Source: Granulicella pectinivorans (GTDB lineage: Bacteria > Acidobacteriota > Terriglobia > Terriglobales > Acidobacteriaceae). Taken from it: a stretch of 64,000 nucleotides of DNA. Below the pieces are notes generated by a model. That model was not told where the DNA came from. It did not search any database and saw only the letters and a program-made list of their open reading frames with translations. Made by a program: the position numbers and the translations under genes. This document shows, in pieces, positions 1-10,188 of the stretch (positions within the stretch are counted from its first letter, which is position 1; every line of letters starts with the position of its first letter). The stretch covers positions 434,001 to 498,000 of the forward strand of contig NZ_FOZL01000002.1 in the NCBI RefSeq assembly GCF_900114625.1, read 5' to 3'.

Positions 1-489
1 GAACACCGTCACGTCGCCCACCGTCTGCTTTGTGGTGGTCGTCACGCCGTTGGTGGTCGTTACGATATCCGGAGCCTGCTGGTCAAGCACGTACAGAAAG
101 TTGCCGGTCGAATCGACCTGCACCCAAACCGGCGTGTTGCCCTGGCTGCTGTACGTCTGCTGGAACGTCAGCACGCCGTCGCCGCCAACCGAGAACACGG
201 AGATGTTGCCATTCGTGCCCGTGGCCTTGTTGATGACGTAGACGTAGCGTCCGCCCGGACGCACGGCAATCGAAGCCGGGTTCGTCCCGCCAGACGAGAA
301 GGGCGAGTGCGGGATCGCGGTGAGGTTCCCCGTCAACTGATCGATCTTGAATCCGGCGATCTGGTTGTACTGGGTACCGATCACCCACATATAACCGATT
401 GTGCCACCACCACAGGCCGTCATACCCAGACCCATCGCTACGGATGCTACCAAGGCCATGGAAATGCGGCCGATCTTGCTCAACTTCAT
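1..489 (-). CDS. Beta-propeller lipoprotein (lactonase/YVTN-like), 3' truncated by window
   Basis: The reading frame starts at the ATG at 489 and runs off the left edge without a stop, giving 163 codons. The N-terminus is a lipoprotein signal: a short basic start (MKLSKIGR), a hydrophobic stretch and a lipobox-like LGMTACGGG. Downstream are repeated units such as GGRYVYVINKATG and TGNFLYVLDQQ, each a predicted propeller-blade beta hairpin, like the lactonase-type seven-bladed propellers common in Acidobacteriota. It is probably exported and anchored in the inner or outer membrane facing the periplasm. Its substrate cannot be told from this fragment. It is transcribed divergently from treY. 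Confidence 0.8.
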   Translation of the reverse strand, partial: MKLSKIGRISMALVASVAMGLGMTACGGGTIGYMWVIGTQYNQIAGFKIDQLTGNLTAIPHSPFSSGGTNPASIAVRPGGRYVYVINKATGTNGNISVFSVGGDGVLTFQQTYSSQGNTPVWVQVDSTGNFLYVLDQQAPDIVTTTNGVTTTTKQTVGDVTVF

Positions 490-991
490 GCGGTTCCTTC
501 ATCCTCGCTGACGGCGAACAGGCCCCGTCGTTTGCTGCGAGCAACTCTTTAGGGATATTCCTTCTACCGATTGTAGAAGGAGACGTGACTTTGTGCCAGT
601 TTCCAAGCACCGTTCTCGTCCCAAAGTGCTCGTGGGTTGGCCTCGGCGCGTGCAGGTGCCGGGGCACGGATCAATCGTGGCGATGAACTCTTCCGGACTT
701 GCCGGTAACTCTCCTGCAATATCCGATGGTCGATAGACGCCCGAGGAACCGTTTAGGCGCTCCCACTACACAGCTTTTTGACGGTTTTTTTCACGAACCC
801 GGCTACAACCCGTCCATGCGACTTGCCTCCGGGTACAACCGCCAGCCCCGTCCGGGCCTCTAAAACGGTATTCCCGCCTTCTCAGGGGCTGAGCGACGCG
901 GGCAAACACGCATCGTCCACGGGCCATCATGCTCACCGACACACACGACCGTGCATCTCCGGTCGAACCCACCCCTAGGAGGCGGAGCACC
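490..991. other. Divergent intergenic region between lipoprotein gene and treY
   Basis: 502 bases without a convincing gene. The short reading frames here lack ribosome sites and protein-like composition. It holds an 8-bp inverted repeat at 560-580 and a strong Shine-Dalgarno (AGGAGG, 977-982) nine bases before the treY ATG. It must contain the promoters of both flanking genes, but no consensus promoter pair stood out. Confidence 0.6.
560..580. promoter_or_regulatory. Inverted repeat, candidate operator
   Basis: CCTTCTAC (560-567) and GTAGAAGG (573-580) are perfect reverse complements around a 5-base spacer. The repeat sits about 70 bases upstream of the lipoprotein start codon at 489. It could be a protein-binding dyad; no cognate regulator is encoded next to it. 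Confidence 0.35.
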
Positions 992-3640
992 ATGCAACGA
1001 ATCCCCAACTCAACCTACCGCCTCCAGATGCACAAGGACTTCACCTTCGACGACGCCGCCGCGATCGCCGAATATCTCTACGCGCTCGGCATCTCGCACG
1101 TGTACAGTTCGCCCTACCTGCAGGCCGCGCCCGGCAGCATGCACGGCTACGACGTCGTCGACCACCAGCATGTAAACGCAGAACTCGGCGGCGAGGCCGC
1201 ACACTACCGTTTCTCCATCAAACTCGGCGAAAACGGCCTCGGCCAGATCCTCGACATCGTCCCCAACCACATGTCGCTCGGCCAGGAGAACCATCTCTGG
1301 TGGGATGTCATCGAAAACGGCTCCGCCAGCCGGTACGCCTCGTTCTTCGACATCGACTGGCAGCCGCAGGAGGAACGCCTCCGCGACAAGGTTCTCGTCC
1401 CTATCCTCGCCGACCAGTACGGCGTCGTCCTCAGCCGTGGAGACATCCGCGTCACCCGTAGCGGCAACTGCATCTTCGTCGAGTGCTCGGGACAGCGGCT
1501 CCCCGTCGCGCCCAACTCGCTTCCCGCCATCCTCGGGCGCGCCGCCGACTACGCCCACTCTGACATTCTGAACTTTATCTCTGCCTCCTTCGGGCGCCTC
1601 CCCATCCCGTCCTTCGGCGATCGCCGCCGCATCCTCGACCGCAACCGCGACAAGATCGTCCTCAACTCACTGTTGCACCGCGTCTGCCTGGAAGAAGATG
1701 CCGCCTGCCAGGCCATCGACCGCGCCATCAACGAGCTCAACCAGAATCACGATGCGCTCGACGACTTCCTCAACCAGCAAAACTACCGTCTCGCCTTCTG
1801 GAAGACCGCCGACCAGCAACTCGGCTACCGCCGCTTCTTCGACGTCAATACCTTGATCGGCCTCCGCGTCGAACGCGACTACGTCTTCGAGGAGACCCAC
1901 TCCCGCCTCATCGAGTGGATCAAGCGCGGTGTCCTCGACGGCGTCCGCGTCGACCATCCCGACGGCCTCCGCGACCCCTACGAATACTTTCAGCGCCTCC
2001 GCGCCGCCGCGCCCGACGGCTGGATCATCGGCGAAAAGATCCTCGAACCGGGCGAGTTCCTCCGTGAATCCTGGCCCATCGAGGGCACCAGCGGCTACGA
2101 CTTCCTCAATATCGCCCTCGGCGTCCTCGTCGACCCCGCCGGCCTCGCCCGGCTCACCGACGTCTACAGTGCGTTCACCGGGGAGCCCACGCACTTCCCC
2201 TCCATCGCGCACGACAAGAAGCTCGCCGTCACCCAGGAGGCCCTCGGCTCCGACGTCAACCGGCTGACCAGCCTCTTCGTCGATATCTGCGAGCAGAACC
2301 GCGACCATCGCGACTCCACCCGTGTCGAGATACGCCGCGCGATCCGTGAGATCGCCGCCTGCTTCTCCGTCTACCGCACCTATGTCATCCCGGACCGCGA
2401 CGAAATCACCCCCGAAGACCGTGCCATCATCGCCAGGGCGATACGCCAGGCGAGGGAAAACAAGCCCGAGATCGGCGCCGACCTCTTCGACTTCATGGGC
2501 GACGTCCTCACCCTCAGGGTCACCGGCAGACTTGAAAGCGAGTTTGTCCTGCGCTTCCAGCAGTTCACCAGCCCGGTCATGGCCAAGGGCGTCGAAGACA
2601 CCGCCTTCTATTGCTACAACCGCCTCACCGCCCTGAACGAGGTCGGAGCCGACCCCGCCCGCGACGGCTATACCCCGGAGGAGTTCCACGCCTACTGCCA
2701 GAGGATGCAGGCGACGCATCCTTATACGATGATCACCCTCTCCACCCACGACACCAAGCGCTCCGACGACGTCCGCGCCCGCATGGCCGTACTCACGGAG
2801 GTCCCCGATCAGTTCGCCGAAGCCATCGAACGCTGGTCCGCGGCAAACGACCGCTTCAAGACCAACAGCCTGCCCGACCGCAACAGCGAGTACTTCTACT
2901 ACCAGACGTTGATCGGCGCCTGGCCCCTCTCCCCGGATCGCGCCAGACAATATATGCAGAAGGCCATGCGCGAGGCCAAGCAGAAGACCTCCTGGGTCGC
3001 CAACAACCAGGAGTTTGAAGACGCCCTGAACGCCTTTATCGACTCCACCCTCGCGGACGAGCACTTCACCGGCGAACTCGCCCAGTTCGTCCGTTCCATC
3101 GAACCCGCTGCCCGCGTCAACTCCCTCGCCCAGACCCTGATGAAGCACACCGCCCCCGGCGTGCCCGACCTTTATCAGGGCGGCGAGCTTTGGGATCACT
3201 CCCTCGTCGATCCCGACAATCGCCGCCCCGTCGACTATACCCACCGCTACAACCTCCTCAAGGAGCTGCGCAGCGGACTCACCATCGATCAGGTCACCGC
3301 ACGCATGGAGGAAGGCCTCCCCAAGATGGCCCTCATCCGCGCCGCCCTCCACCTGCGCCGCCACAACCCTCTCTGGTTCGGTGCCAACGCCGAGTACGCA
3401 GCCCTCCACGCCACGGGAGCCAAGGCGAAAAACGTCCTCGCCTACCGCCGCGGTAATAACGTCGTCACCGTCGTTCCCCGCCTCACCCTCAACCTGACCG
3501 GCTGGGAAGACACAACCCTCGAGCTCCCCGAGGGCCGCTGGCGCAACCAGCTCACCGGCGAGGTCCTCAACGGCGGCTCCGTCTCCATCGCCACCCTCTT
3601 CGAACACTTTCCCGTAGCCCTGCTCGCCCTGGAGGCCTGA
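992..3640 (+). CDS. treY: Malto-oligosyltrehalose synthase TreY
   Basis: An 882-residue GH13 enzyme that isomerises the reducing-end alpha-1,4 bond of malto-oligosaccharides to an alpha,alpha-1,1 bond, making maltooligosyltrehalose. The N-terminus IPNSTYRLQMHKDFTF and the DIVPNHM motif are typical TreY signatures. The GH13 catalytic regions are visible as GVRVDHPDGL (nucleophile Asp), IIGEKIL (acid/base Glu) and STHDTKRSDD. GTASGYDFLN-like and PGVPDLYQG motifs follow. An upstream in-frame ATG at 929 exists, but the start at 992 is preferred because AGGAGG lies nine bases before it and the family alignment begins there. It is followed after 5 bases by treZ, which completes the pathway. Confidence 0.96.
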   Translation: MQRIPNSTYRLQMHKDFTFDDAAAIAEYLYALGISHVYSSPYLQAAPGSMHGYDVVDHQHVNAELGGEAAHYRFSIKLGENGLGQILDIVPNHMSLGQENHLWWDVIENGSASRYASFFDIDWQPQEERLRDKVLVPILADQYGVVLSRGDIRVTRSGNCIFVECSGQRLPVAPNSLPAILGRAADYAHSDILNFISASFGRLPIPSFGDRRRILDRNRDKIVLNSLLHRVCLEEDAACQAIDRAINELNQNHDALDDFLNQQNYRLAFWKTADQQLGYRRFFDVNTLIGLRVERDYVFEETHSRLIEWIKRGVLDGVRVDHPDGLRDPYEYFQRLRAAAPDGWIIGEKILEPGEFLRESWPIEGTSGYDFLNIALGVLVDPAGLARLTDVYSAFTGEPTHFPSIAHDKKLAVTQEALGSDVNRLTSLFVDICEQNRDHRDSTRVEIRRAIREIAACFSVYRTYVIPDRDEITPEDRAIIARAIRQARENKPEIGADLFDFMGDVLTLRVTGRLESEFVLRFQQFTSPVMAKGVEDTAFYCYNRLTALNEVGADPARDGYTPEEFHAYCQRMQATHPYTMITLSTHDTKRSDDVRARMAVLTEVPDQFAEAIERWSAANDRFKTNSLPDRNSEYFYYQTLIGAWPLSPDRARQYMQKAMREAKQKTSWVANNQEFEDALNAFIDSTLADEHFTGELAQFVRSIEPAARVNSLAQTLMKHTAPGVPDLYQGGELWDHSLVDPDNRRPVDYTHRYNLLKELRSGLTIDQVTARMEEGLPKMALIRAALHLRRHNPLWFGANAEYAALHATGAKAKNVLAYRRGNNVVTVVPRLTLNLTGWEDTTLELPEGRWRNQLTGEVLNGGSVSIATLFEHFPVALLALEA

Positions 3641-3645
3641 TCCAT

Positions 3646-5397
<1,752 letters not shown>

Positions 5398-5406
5398 CAC
5401 CACCCT

Positions 5407-5441
5407 GGCCATCTCCCTCTCCGCGCGAGAGGGAGATGGCC
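5407..5441 (+). terminator. Perfect 14-bp hairpin after treYZ
   Basis: Bases 5407-5420 (GGCCATCTCCCTCT) pair perfectly with 5428-5441 around the 7-base loop CCGCGCG. It lies ten bases after the treZ stop. There is no T-run after the stem, so it may be a factor-assisted terminator or an mRNA-stabilising hairpin. Confidence 0.6.
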
Positions 5442-5464
5442 AAACCTGAGTGCTTTCTTACTGT

Positions 5465-5483
5465 CGTTACAAAACGTTACAAA
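5465..5483. repeat. Tandem CGTTACAAA repeat with 10-bp period
   Basis: CGTTACAAA occurs at 5465-5473 and again at 5475-5483, one helical turn apart, in the 285-base gap between treZ and the DUF5666 gene. Two half-sites on the same DNA face are typical of activator or response-regulator sites. A dyad AGGTTGGT/ACCAACCT (5589-5596, 5627-5634) lies further downstream in the same gap. Confidence 0.35.
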
Positions 5484-5682
5484 TCGCGTCTCCCCATGAA
5501 AATAAGGCATATGTCCTGAGAAACCTTATGTCCAGCTTAAGGTTGGGGTTATTCGATGGAATCTTCTTCCCGCAGGGAAACTTTTACAAGGTTGGTTCGT
5601 ATCAAGGTCAGGGGCTCGCTCCTATTACCAACCTGCAATTCATTTCGCAGATTCAGTCTGCGCCCCTGAGGAAGATCCGAAG

Positions 5683-7002
5683 ATGCCGTTCCAAGTGTCT
5701 CAAACGACTGCCGTCCCCGAATCCTGCACGCCCACTGTGCGTCGGTTCTTGTTCACCCCGACACTCTTCCTGGGCGCAGCATTGTTTCTGCCGTTCACGC
5801 TTCCGCACGCCGTCATGGCACAGGCTCCCGCCGCCACCGCCCCGAACCCCAATGCCCCACAGCGTGGCACGGTCAAGGCCATCAACGGCAGCGTCCTCAC
5901 CGTGGCCGCCGACTCCGGCAAGACCATCACCGTCACCCTCGCGGATGCCACCAAAGTCACGCAGCTCGCCCCGGGCAGCACGGACCTGAAGACCGGCACC
6001 GCCGCCGCCGTGACCGACATCGCCGTCGGCGACCGCATCCTCGCAGCCGTCAAGGCCGGTGACGCACCCGATGCCTACACCTCGGCCCGCGTCATCCTGA
6101 TGAAGTCCGCCGATATCGCCGACCGTCAGGCAGCGCAGAAGGCTGACTGGCAGCGCCGTGGCTCCGGTGGACTCGTCTCCGCCGTCGATGCCGCCGCAGG
6201 AACCATCACCGTATCGAGCGGTGCCAAGAAAATCGTCCTCACCACCACCCCCACCACCATCTACCGCCGCTACGCGCCCGACTCGGTCAAGTTCGAGGAC
6301 GCGCAGGTCGGCACGCTCTCCCAAATCCAGCCCGGCGACCAGTTGCGCATGCGCGGCACCAAGTCTGAAGACGGCACCACCGAAGTCGCCGAAGAGATCG
6401 TCAGCGGCTCCTTCTCGAACATCTCCGCGACCATCTCCTCCATCGACGCCGCGGCCAACACCGTGACCGTCAAGGATCTAGCGACGAAGAAGACCGTCGT
6501 CGTCAAGGTAACGCCGAACTCCGAGATCAAGACCCTTCCCGCGATGATGGCCGCACGCCTCGCCGCGATGAACGCCCCCGGAGGCGCAGCCGGAGCGCCC
6601 GGAGCAACTGCCGGAGCAGCCCGTCCCACAGGCGCAGGAGCGCCCGCAGGCGGTCCTCCGCAGGGCGCCGGTGCTCCTGGCGGATATGGCGGCGGTGGAT
6701 ACGGTGGCGGCGCAGGCCGTCCCGGCGGTGGCATGGGAGGACCGGGCGGTCCCGGTGGCCGCATGGGTGGCGGAGACCTCTCGTCCATGGTCGCGCGCCT
6801 TCCGGCAACCACCCTCTCCGCGCTCAAGGCGGGTGACGCCCTCATGATCGTCGGCACCCAGACACCCGGTTCCACCGGCATCACCGCCATCACGGTCCTC
6901 TCCGGCGTCGAGCCGTTGCTGACCAAGACCGGAGCTCCCGCCATGACCCTCGCTCCGTGGAGCGTGGGCGGCGGAGCACCCGAAGGTGGCGGCGGTCAGT
7001 AG
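5683..7002 (+). CDS. Secreted DUF5666-repeat protein with Gly-rich tail
   Basis: 439 residues. A signal peptide ends near HAVMAQA (about residue 46). Three DUF5666-like beta units follow: QRGTVKAINGSVLTVAADSG, GLVSAVDAAAGTITVSSG and ATISSIDAAANTVTVKDL, each followed by a segment describing a default metal or ligand-like loop. Residues about 298-364 are a low-complexity Gly/Ala/Pro tract with GYGGGGYGGG and GMGGPGGPGG. A short C-terminal OB-like unit (ALKAGDALMIVGTQ) closes the protein. GAGGAAG precedes the ATG. Function is unknown. It lies 62 bases before the receptor gene in the same direction, and the two share the GMGGPGGPGG motif, so they are probably co-expressed envelope proteins. Confidence 0.75.
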   Translation: MPFQVSQTTAVPESCTPTVRRFLFTPTLFLGAALFLPFTLPHAVMAQAPAATAPNPNAPQRGTVKAINGSVLTVAADSGKTITVTLADATKVTQLAPGSTDLKTGTAAAVTDIAVGDRILAAVKAGDAPDAYTSARVILMKSADIADRQAAQKADWQRRGSGGLVSAVDAAAGTITVSSGAKKIVLTTTPTTIYRRYAPDSVKFEDAQVGTLSQIQPGDQLRMRGTKSEDGTTEVAEEIVSGSFSNISATISSIDAAANTVTVKDLATKKTVVVKVTPNSEIKTLPAMMAARLAAMNAPGGAAGAPGATAGAARPTGAGAPAGGPPQGAGAPGGYGGGGYGGGAGRPGGGMGGPGGPGGRMGGGDLSSMVARLPATTLSALKAGDALMIVGTQTPGSTGITAITVLSGVEPLLTKTGAPAMTLAPWSVGGGAPEGGGGQ

Positions 7003-7064
7003 TCTCCTGTTTCCAGAGTTCTGTTGTCCAACGATGGTTGATGAACCAATTCCAGAGGAGTTCG

Positions 7065-10028
7065 ATGTCTTTTCGATTGCGCGTATCCCTGATGATTTGC
7101 CTCATGGCGGCCCTGTGCGGCTTCGTGGCGGCCACCCCCCTCCAGGCCCAGACCGGCGCCACCGTGCGCGGCAATGTCGTCGATCCCGATGACGCCCTCA
7201 TCCCCGGCGCCATCGTCACGCTCACCCCGGTGAGCGGCAAGGCCTTTACCGCTACCTCCCAGAGCGACGGAACCTACACCATCAAGGGCGTTCCGGCAGG
7301 CACCTACTCGCTCACCGCCACCGCCACCGGCTTCGGCACCTTCGTCAAGCTGGGCGTGCGCGTCGCCGCCGGCGCGGCCGTCGCGCAGGACATCAAGATG
7401 GCCCTGCAGGAACAGTCGCAGGTCGTCCAGGTCACCGCGCAATCCGCCCAGGTCTCGGTCGATGCCGACTCCAACGCCAGCTCCACCGTCATCAAAGGCA
7501 AGGACCTCGAAGCGCTCTCCGACGATCCCGACGAACTCTCCTCCGAACTCACCGCCCTCGCCGGTCCCGCTGCCGGACCCAACGGCGGCCAGATCTACGT
7601 CGACGGATTCACCGGTGGACAGCTCCCGCCCAAGTCCTCCATCCGCGAAATCCGCGTGAACCAGAACCCCTTCTCAGCCCAGTATGACCGCGTCGGCTTC
7701 GGACGCGTCGAGGTCTTCACCAAGCCCGGTACGGATAAGTTCCACGGATCCGCCTCGCTGCAGGGCAACAACTCCAGCTTCAACTCCACCAACCCCTTCC
7801 AGGGCGCGGTCATCCCGTACCACACCATCTTCTTCCTCGGCCAGCTCACCGGCCCCCTAACCAAATCGTCGTCCTTCACCATTGGTGGATCGCACCGCAC
7901 CATCCAGAACAACTCGCTGATCAATCCGACAGCTTTCTTCTCCAACTCGCCCACCTCCGCCGTGCTCTGCGCCCCGCGCGACTTTACCTGCTCGGCCAAC
8001 GCGTACCCCGCCAGCGCGCGTTCGGTCTTCGTGCCGCAGACGCGCTGGGACATCAGCCCGCGTATCGACGTAGCGCTGGGTGAGAAGAACACCCTCACCA
8101 CCCGCTTCCAGTACGAGTCCAACAGCACCCAGAACGATGGCCTCGGAACCTCGTCGCTGCCCACTTCCGCCTATAACGATGGCAGCACCGAAGCCACCCT
8201 CCAGGTCAGCGACTCGCAGATCGTCAGCTCAAAGATCGTCAACGAGACGCGCTTTGAGTACCAGCACACCACCGGCTACCAGAACCCCGCCTCCACAGCC
8301 CCTCAACTCACCGTCCAGGGTGCCTTCACCGGCGGCGGAAGTAGCTCCGGCACGTTCAACAACACCGGCACCCACATCGAGGTCCAGAACTACACCTCCA
8401 TCGCGCTCGCCAAGAACTTCATCCGCTTCGGCGGACGTATGCGATTCAACAGCGAGGACCTCACCTCCAACGCCAACCTGAACGGCACCTTCACCTATAG
8501 CCATCTGCTCGATCCCTGCTATCCCGCCAATATCGCCGCTGGAAGCTCCACCGCCGCGAACTGCGCCAACACCACGACACTCTGCAACGCCGCGAACGCC
8601 GTCGGTGCCAACTACGTCTCGTCCTATCAGTGCGGCACGCCCAGCCAGTTCGTCAAAGCGACCATCAACACGCCCACGATCAACGCCCGCACCACCGACG
8701 TTGGCCTCTACGCGGAAGACGACTGGAAGCCCAAGTCCAACCTCTCCATCAGCATAGGCATACGATACGAAGCCCAGACCGTCATCCACAGCAGCCATGA
8801 CTTCGCGCCCCGTACCTCCGTCTCGTACGGTATTCCACGCAAGAATGGCAACCCCACCACAGTCCTGCGCGGCGGCTTTGGCATCTTCTATGACCGCTTC
8901 GCCCTCGGCAACATCCTGACCACGTACCAGAACAACGGCACAGCGCAGCAGATCGCCACCTACCTCAACCCCGGCCTCGCCTGCACACCCACCAACACCA
9001 ACGCATGCGGAAGCACGGCGAACAGCCTCAACACCATCTACACCCTTGCGCCGAACCTGCGCAGCTCCTACAACCTCCAGGGTGCCGTCGGCGTCGATCA
9101 GCAGGTCTCGAAGATCGGTACCGTCTCCGTCAACTACCTCATGACGCGTGGCGACCACCAGTTCATCGCCGCATCCTTCCCCAACATGGTGAACAATGTG
9201 CTCACCGGCTACAACTACCAGTACGGCTCGCGCGGCCTCTATAACCAGAGGCAACTCACCGTCAACGCCAACGTCCGCACGCGTTACGTCACCATGGGCG
9301 GCTTCTACGCATTGAGCTTCGCCAACGCCAACACCAACGGTGCCAGTTCCTTCACCACCAATGCCTACAACCCCAGCGTCGACTACGGCCGCGCCGCCTT
9401 CAACCACACGCAGTTCTCCGTCATCTACGGATCGGCGAACCTGCCCTGGAAGTTCACCGCCTCGCCCTTCCTCATCGCGCAGTCCGGCAATCCCTATAAC
9501 GTGACGACCGGAACCGACGTCAACCGCGACTCGCTCTACAACGATCGCCCAGCCTTCAGCAACATCGCCGCAAGCTGCACCAACTCGGCCAGCTTCGTCA
9601 CCCCGACAGCAGGTTCCAGCTACACCCCCATCCCGATCAACTACTGCACCGGACCGGGGAACTTCACGCTGAACATGCGCGTGGCCCGTACCTTCGGCTT
9701 CGGCCCCCGCACCGGCGCCCCGGCAGGGCAGGGTGGACGTCAGCGTGATCCCTCTCGCATGGGCATGGGCGGCCCCGGCGGACCTGGCGGCGGTGGTGGA
9801 CGTGGCGGCGGGCCCGGCGGCTTCGGTGGTGGAGGAAACTCCGGCCGCAAGTACAACCTCACCTTCGGCGCGCAGGGCTCCAACATCTTCAACAAGGTGC
9901 CGCTCGGAACCCCGGTCGGAACCCTTACCAGCCCGAAGTTCGGCCAGCCGGTCAACATCGGTGGACGCCCGTTCAGCTCCGGTTCGGCGGTTCGCACCAT
10001 CACCCTCCAGGCAACCTTCAACTTCTAA
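7065..10028 (+). CDS. TonB-dependent-receptor-like outer membrane protein with carboxypeptidase-like N-domain
   Basis: 987 residues of the acidobacterial OmpA/TonB receptor-like family. The signal peptide ends at ATPLQAQ (about residue 29). A carboxypeptidase regulatory-like beta-sandwich (TGATVRGNVVDPDDALIPGA...DGTYTIKGVPAGTYSL) covers about 30-105. A plug-like domain follows (YVDGFTGGQLPPKSSIREIRVNQ, FGRVEVFTKPG), then a long beta-barrel ending in the aromatic terminus TLQATFNF. No TonB box is obvious. Residues about 882-925 are a Gly-rich insertion just before the last strands. The start at 7065 is chosen because AGAGGAG lies at 7054-7060 and the signal peptide begins there; the frame is open further upstream. 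A substrate cannot be assigned; these receptors usually handle glycans or peptides. Confidence 0.85.
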   Translation: MSFRLRVSLMICLMAALCGFVAATPLQAQTGATVRGNVVDPDDALIPGAIVTLTPVSGKAFTATSQSDGTYTIKGVPAGTYSLTATATGFGTFVKLGVRVAAGAAVAQDIKMALQEQSQVVQVTAQSAQVSVDADSNASSTVIKGKDLEALSDDPDELSSELTALAGPAAGPNGGQIYVDGFTGGQLPPKSSIREIRVNQNPFSAQYDRVGFGRVEVFTKPGTDKFHGSASLQGNNSSFNSTNPFQGAVIPYHTIFFLGQLTGPLTKSSSFTIGGSHRTIQNNSLINPTAFFSNSPTSAVLCAPRDFTCSANAYPASARSVFVPQTRWDISPRIDVALGEKNTLTTRFQYESNSTQNDGLGTSSLPTSAYNDGSTEATLQVSDSQIVSSKIVNETRFEYQHTTGYQNPASTAPQLTVQGAFTGGGSSSGTFNNTGTHIEVQNYTSIALAKNFIRFGGRMRFNSEDLTSNANLNGTFTYSHLLDPCYPANIAAGSSTAANCANTTTLCNAANAVGANYVSSYQCGTPSQFVKATINTPTINARTTDVGLYAEDDWKPKSNLSISIGIRYEAQTVIHSSHDFAPRTSVSYGIPRKNGNPTTVLRGGFGIFYDRFALGNILTTYQNNGTAQQIATYLNPGLACTPTNTNACGSTANSLNTIYTLAPNLRSSYNLQGAVGVDQQVSKIGTVSVNYLMTRGDHQFIAASFPNMVNNVLTGYNYQYGSRGLYNQRQLTVNANVRTRYVTMGGFYALSFANANTNGASSFTTNAYNPSVDYGRAAFNHTQFSVIYGSANLPWKFTASPFLIAQSGNPYNVTTGTDVNRDSLYNDRPAFSNIAASCTNSASFVTPTAGSSYTPIPINYCTGPGNFTLNMRVARTFGFGPRTGAPAGQGGRQRDPSRMGMGGPGGPGGGGGRGGGPGGFGGGGNSGRKYNLTFGAQGSNIFNKVPLGTPVGTLTSPKFGQPVNIGGRPFSSGSAVRTITLQATFNF

Positions 10029-10043
10029 CCAGAACCCGCAGCA

Positions 10044-10082
10044 CAAAGAGAAAGGCCACCGCGAAGGTGGCCTTTCTCTTTG
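10044..10082. terminator. Rho-independent terminator after receptor gene
   Basis: Bases 10044-10060 and 10066-10082 form a perfect 17-bp stem around GCGAA. It is flanked by A-rich and T-rich arms (CAAAGAG / CTCTTTG), so it can act in both directions for the convergent receptor and aldehyde dehydrogenase genes. Confidence 0.85.
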
Positions 10083-10188
10083 TCTGATGTCCGAGCAGAG
10101 TGATGCCCGCATGATGTCCTGGCGTCTCAAACGGTATACACGTCACGCAGTGACCGCCCCGCACGCAGCGGGCTTGTCCAGCAGGGAC

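Noticed and set aside
1667..3607. 646-codon minus-strand open frame opposite treY
   Set aside because: It is the antisense shadow of a certain GH13 gene in high-GC DNA; its Gly/Glu/Val-rich product is typical of such shadows.
5450..5989. 179-codon plus-strand frame overlapping the DUF5666 start
   Set aside because: The DUF5666 frame has the signal peptide and domain repeats; this frame turns Pro/Ser/Arg-rich once inside it and has no ribosome site.
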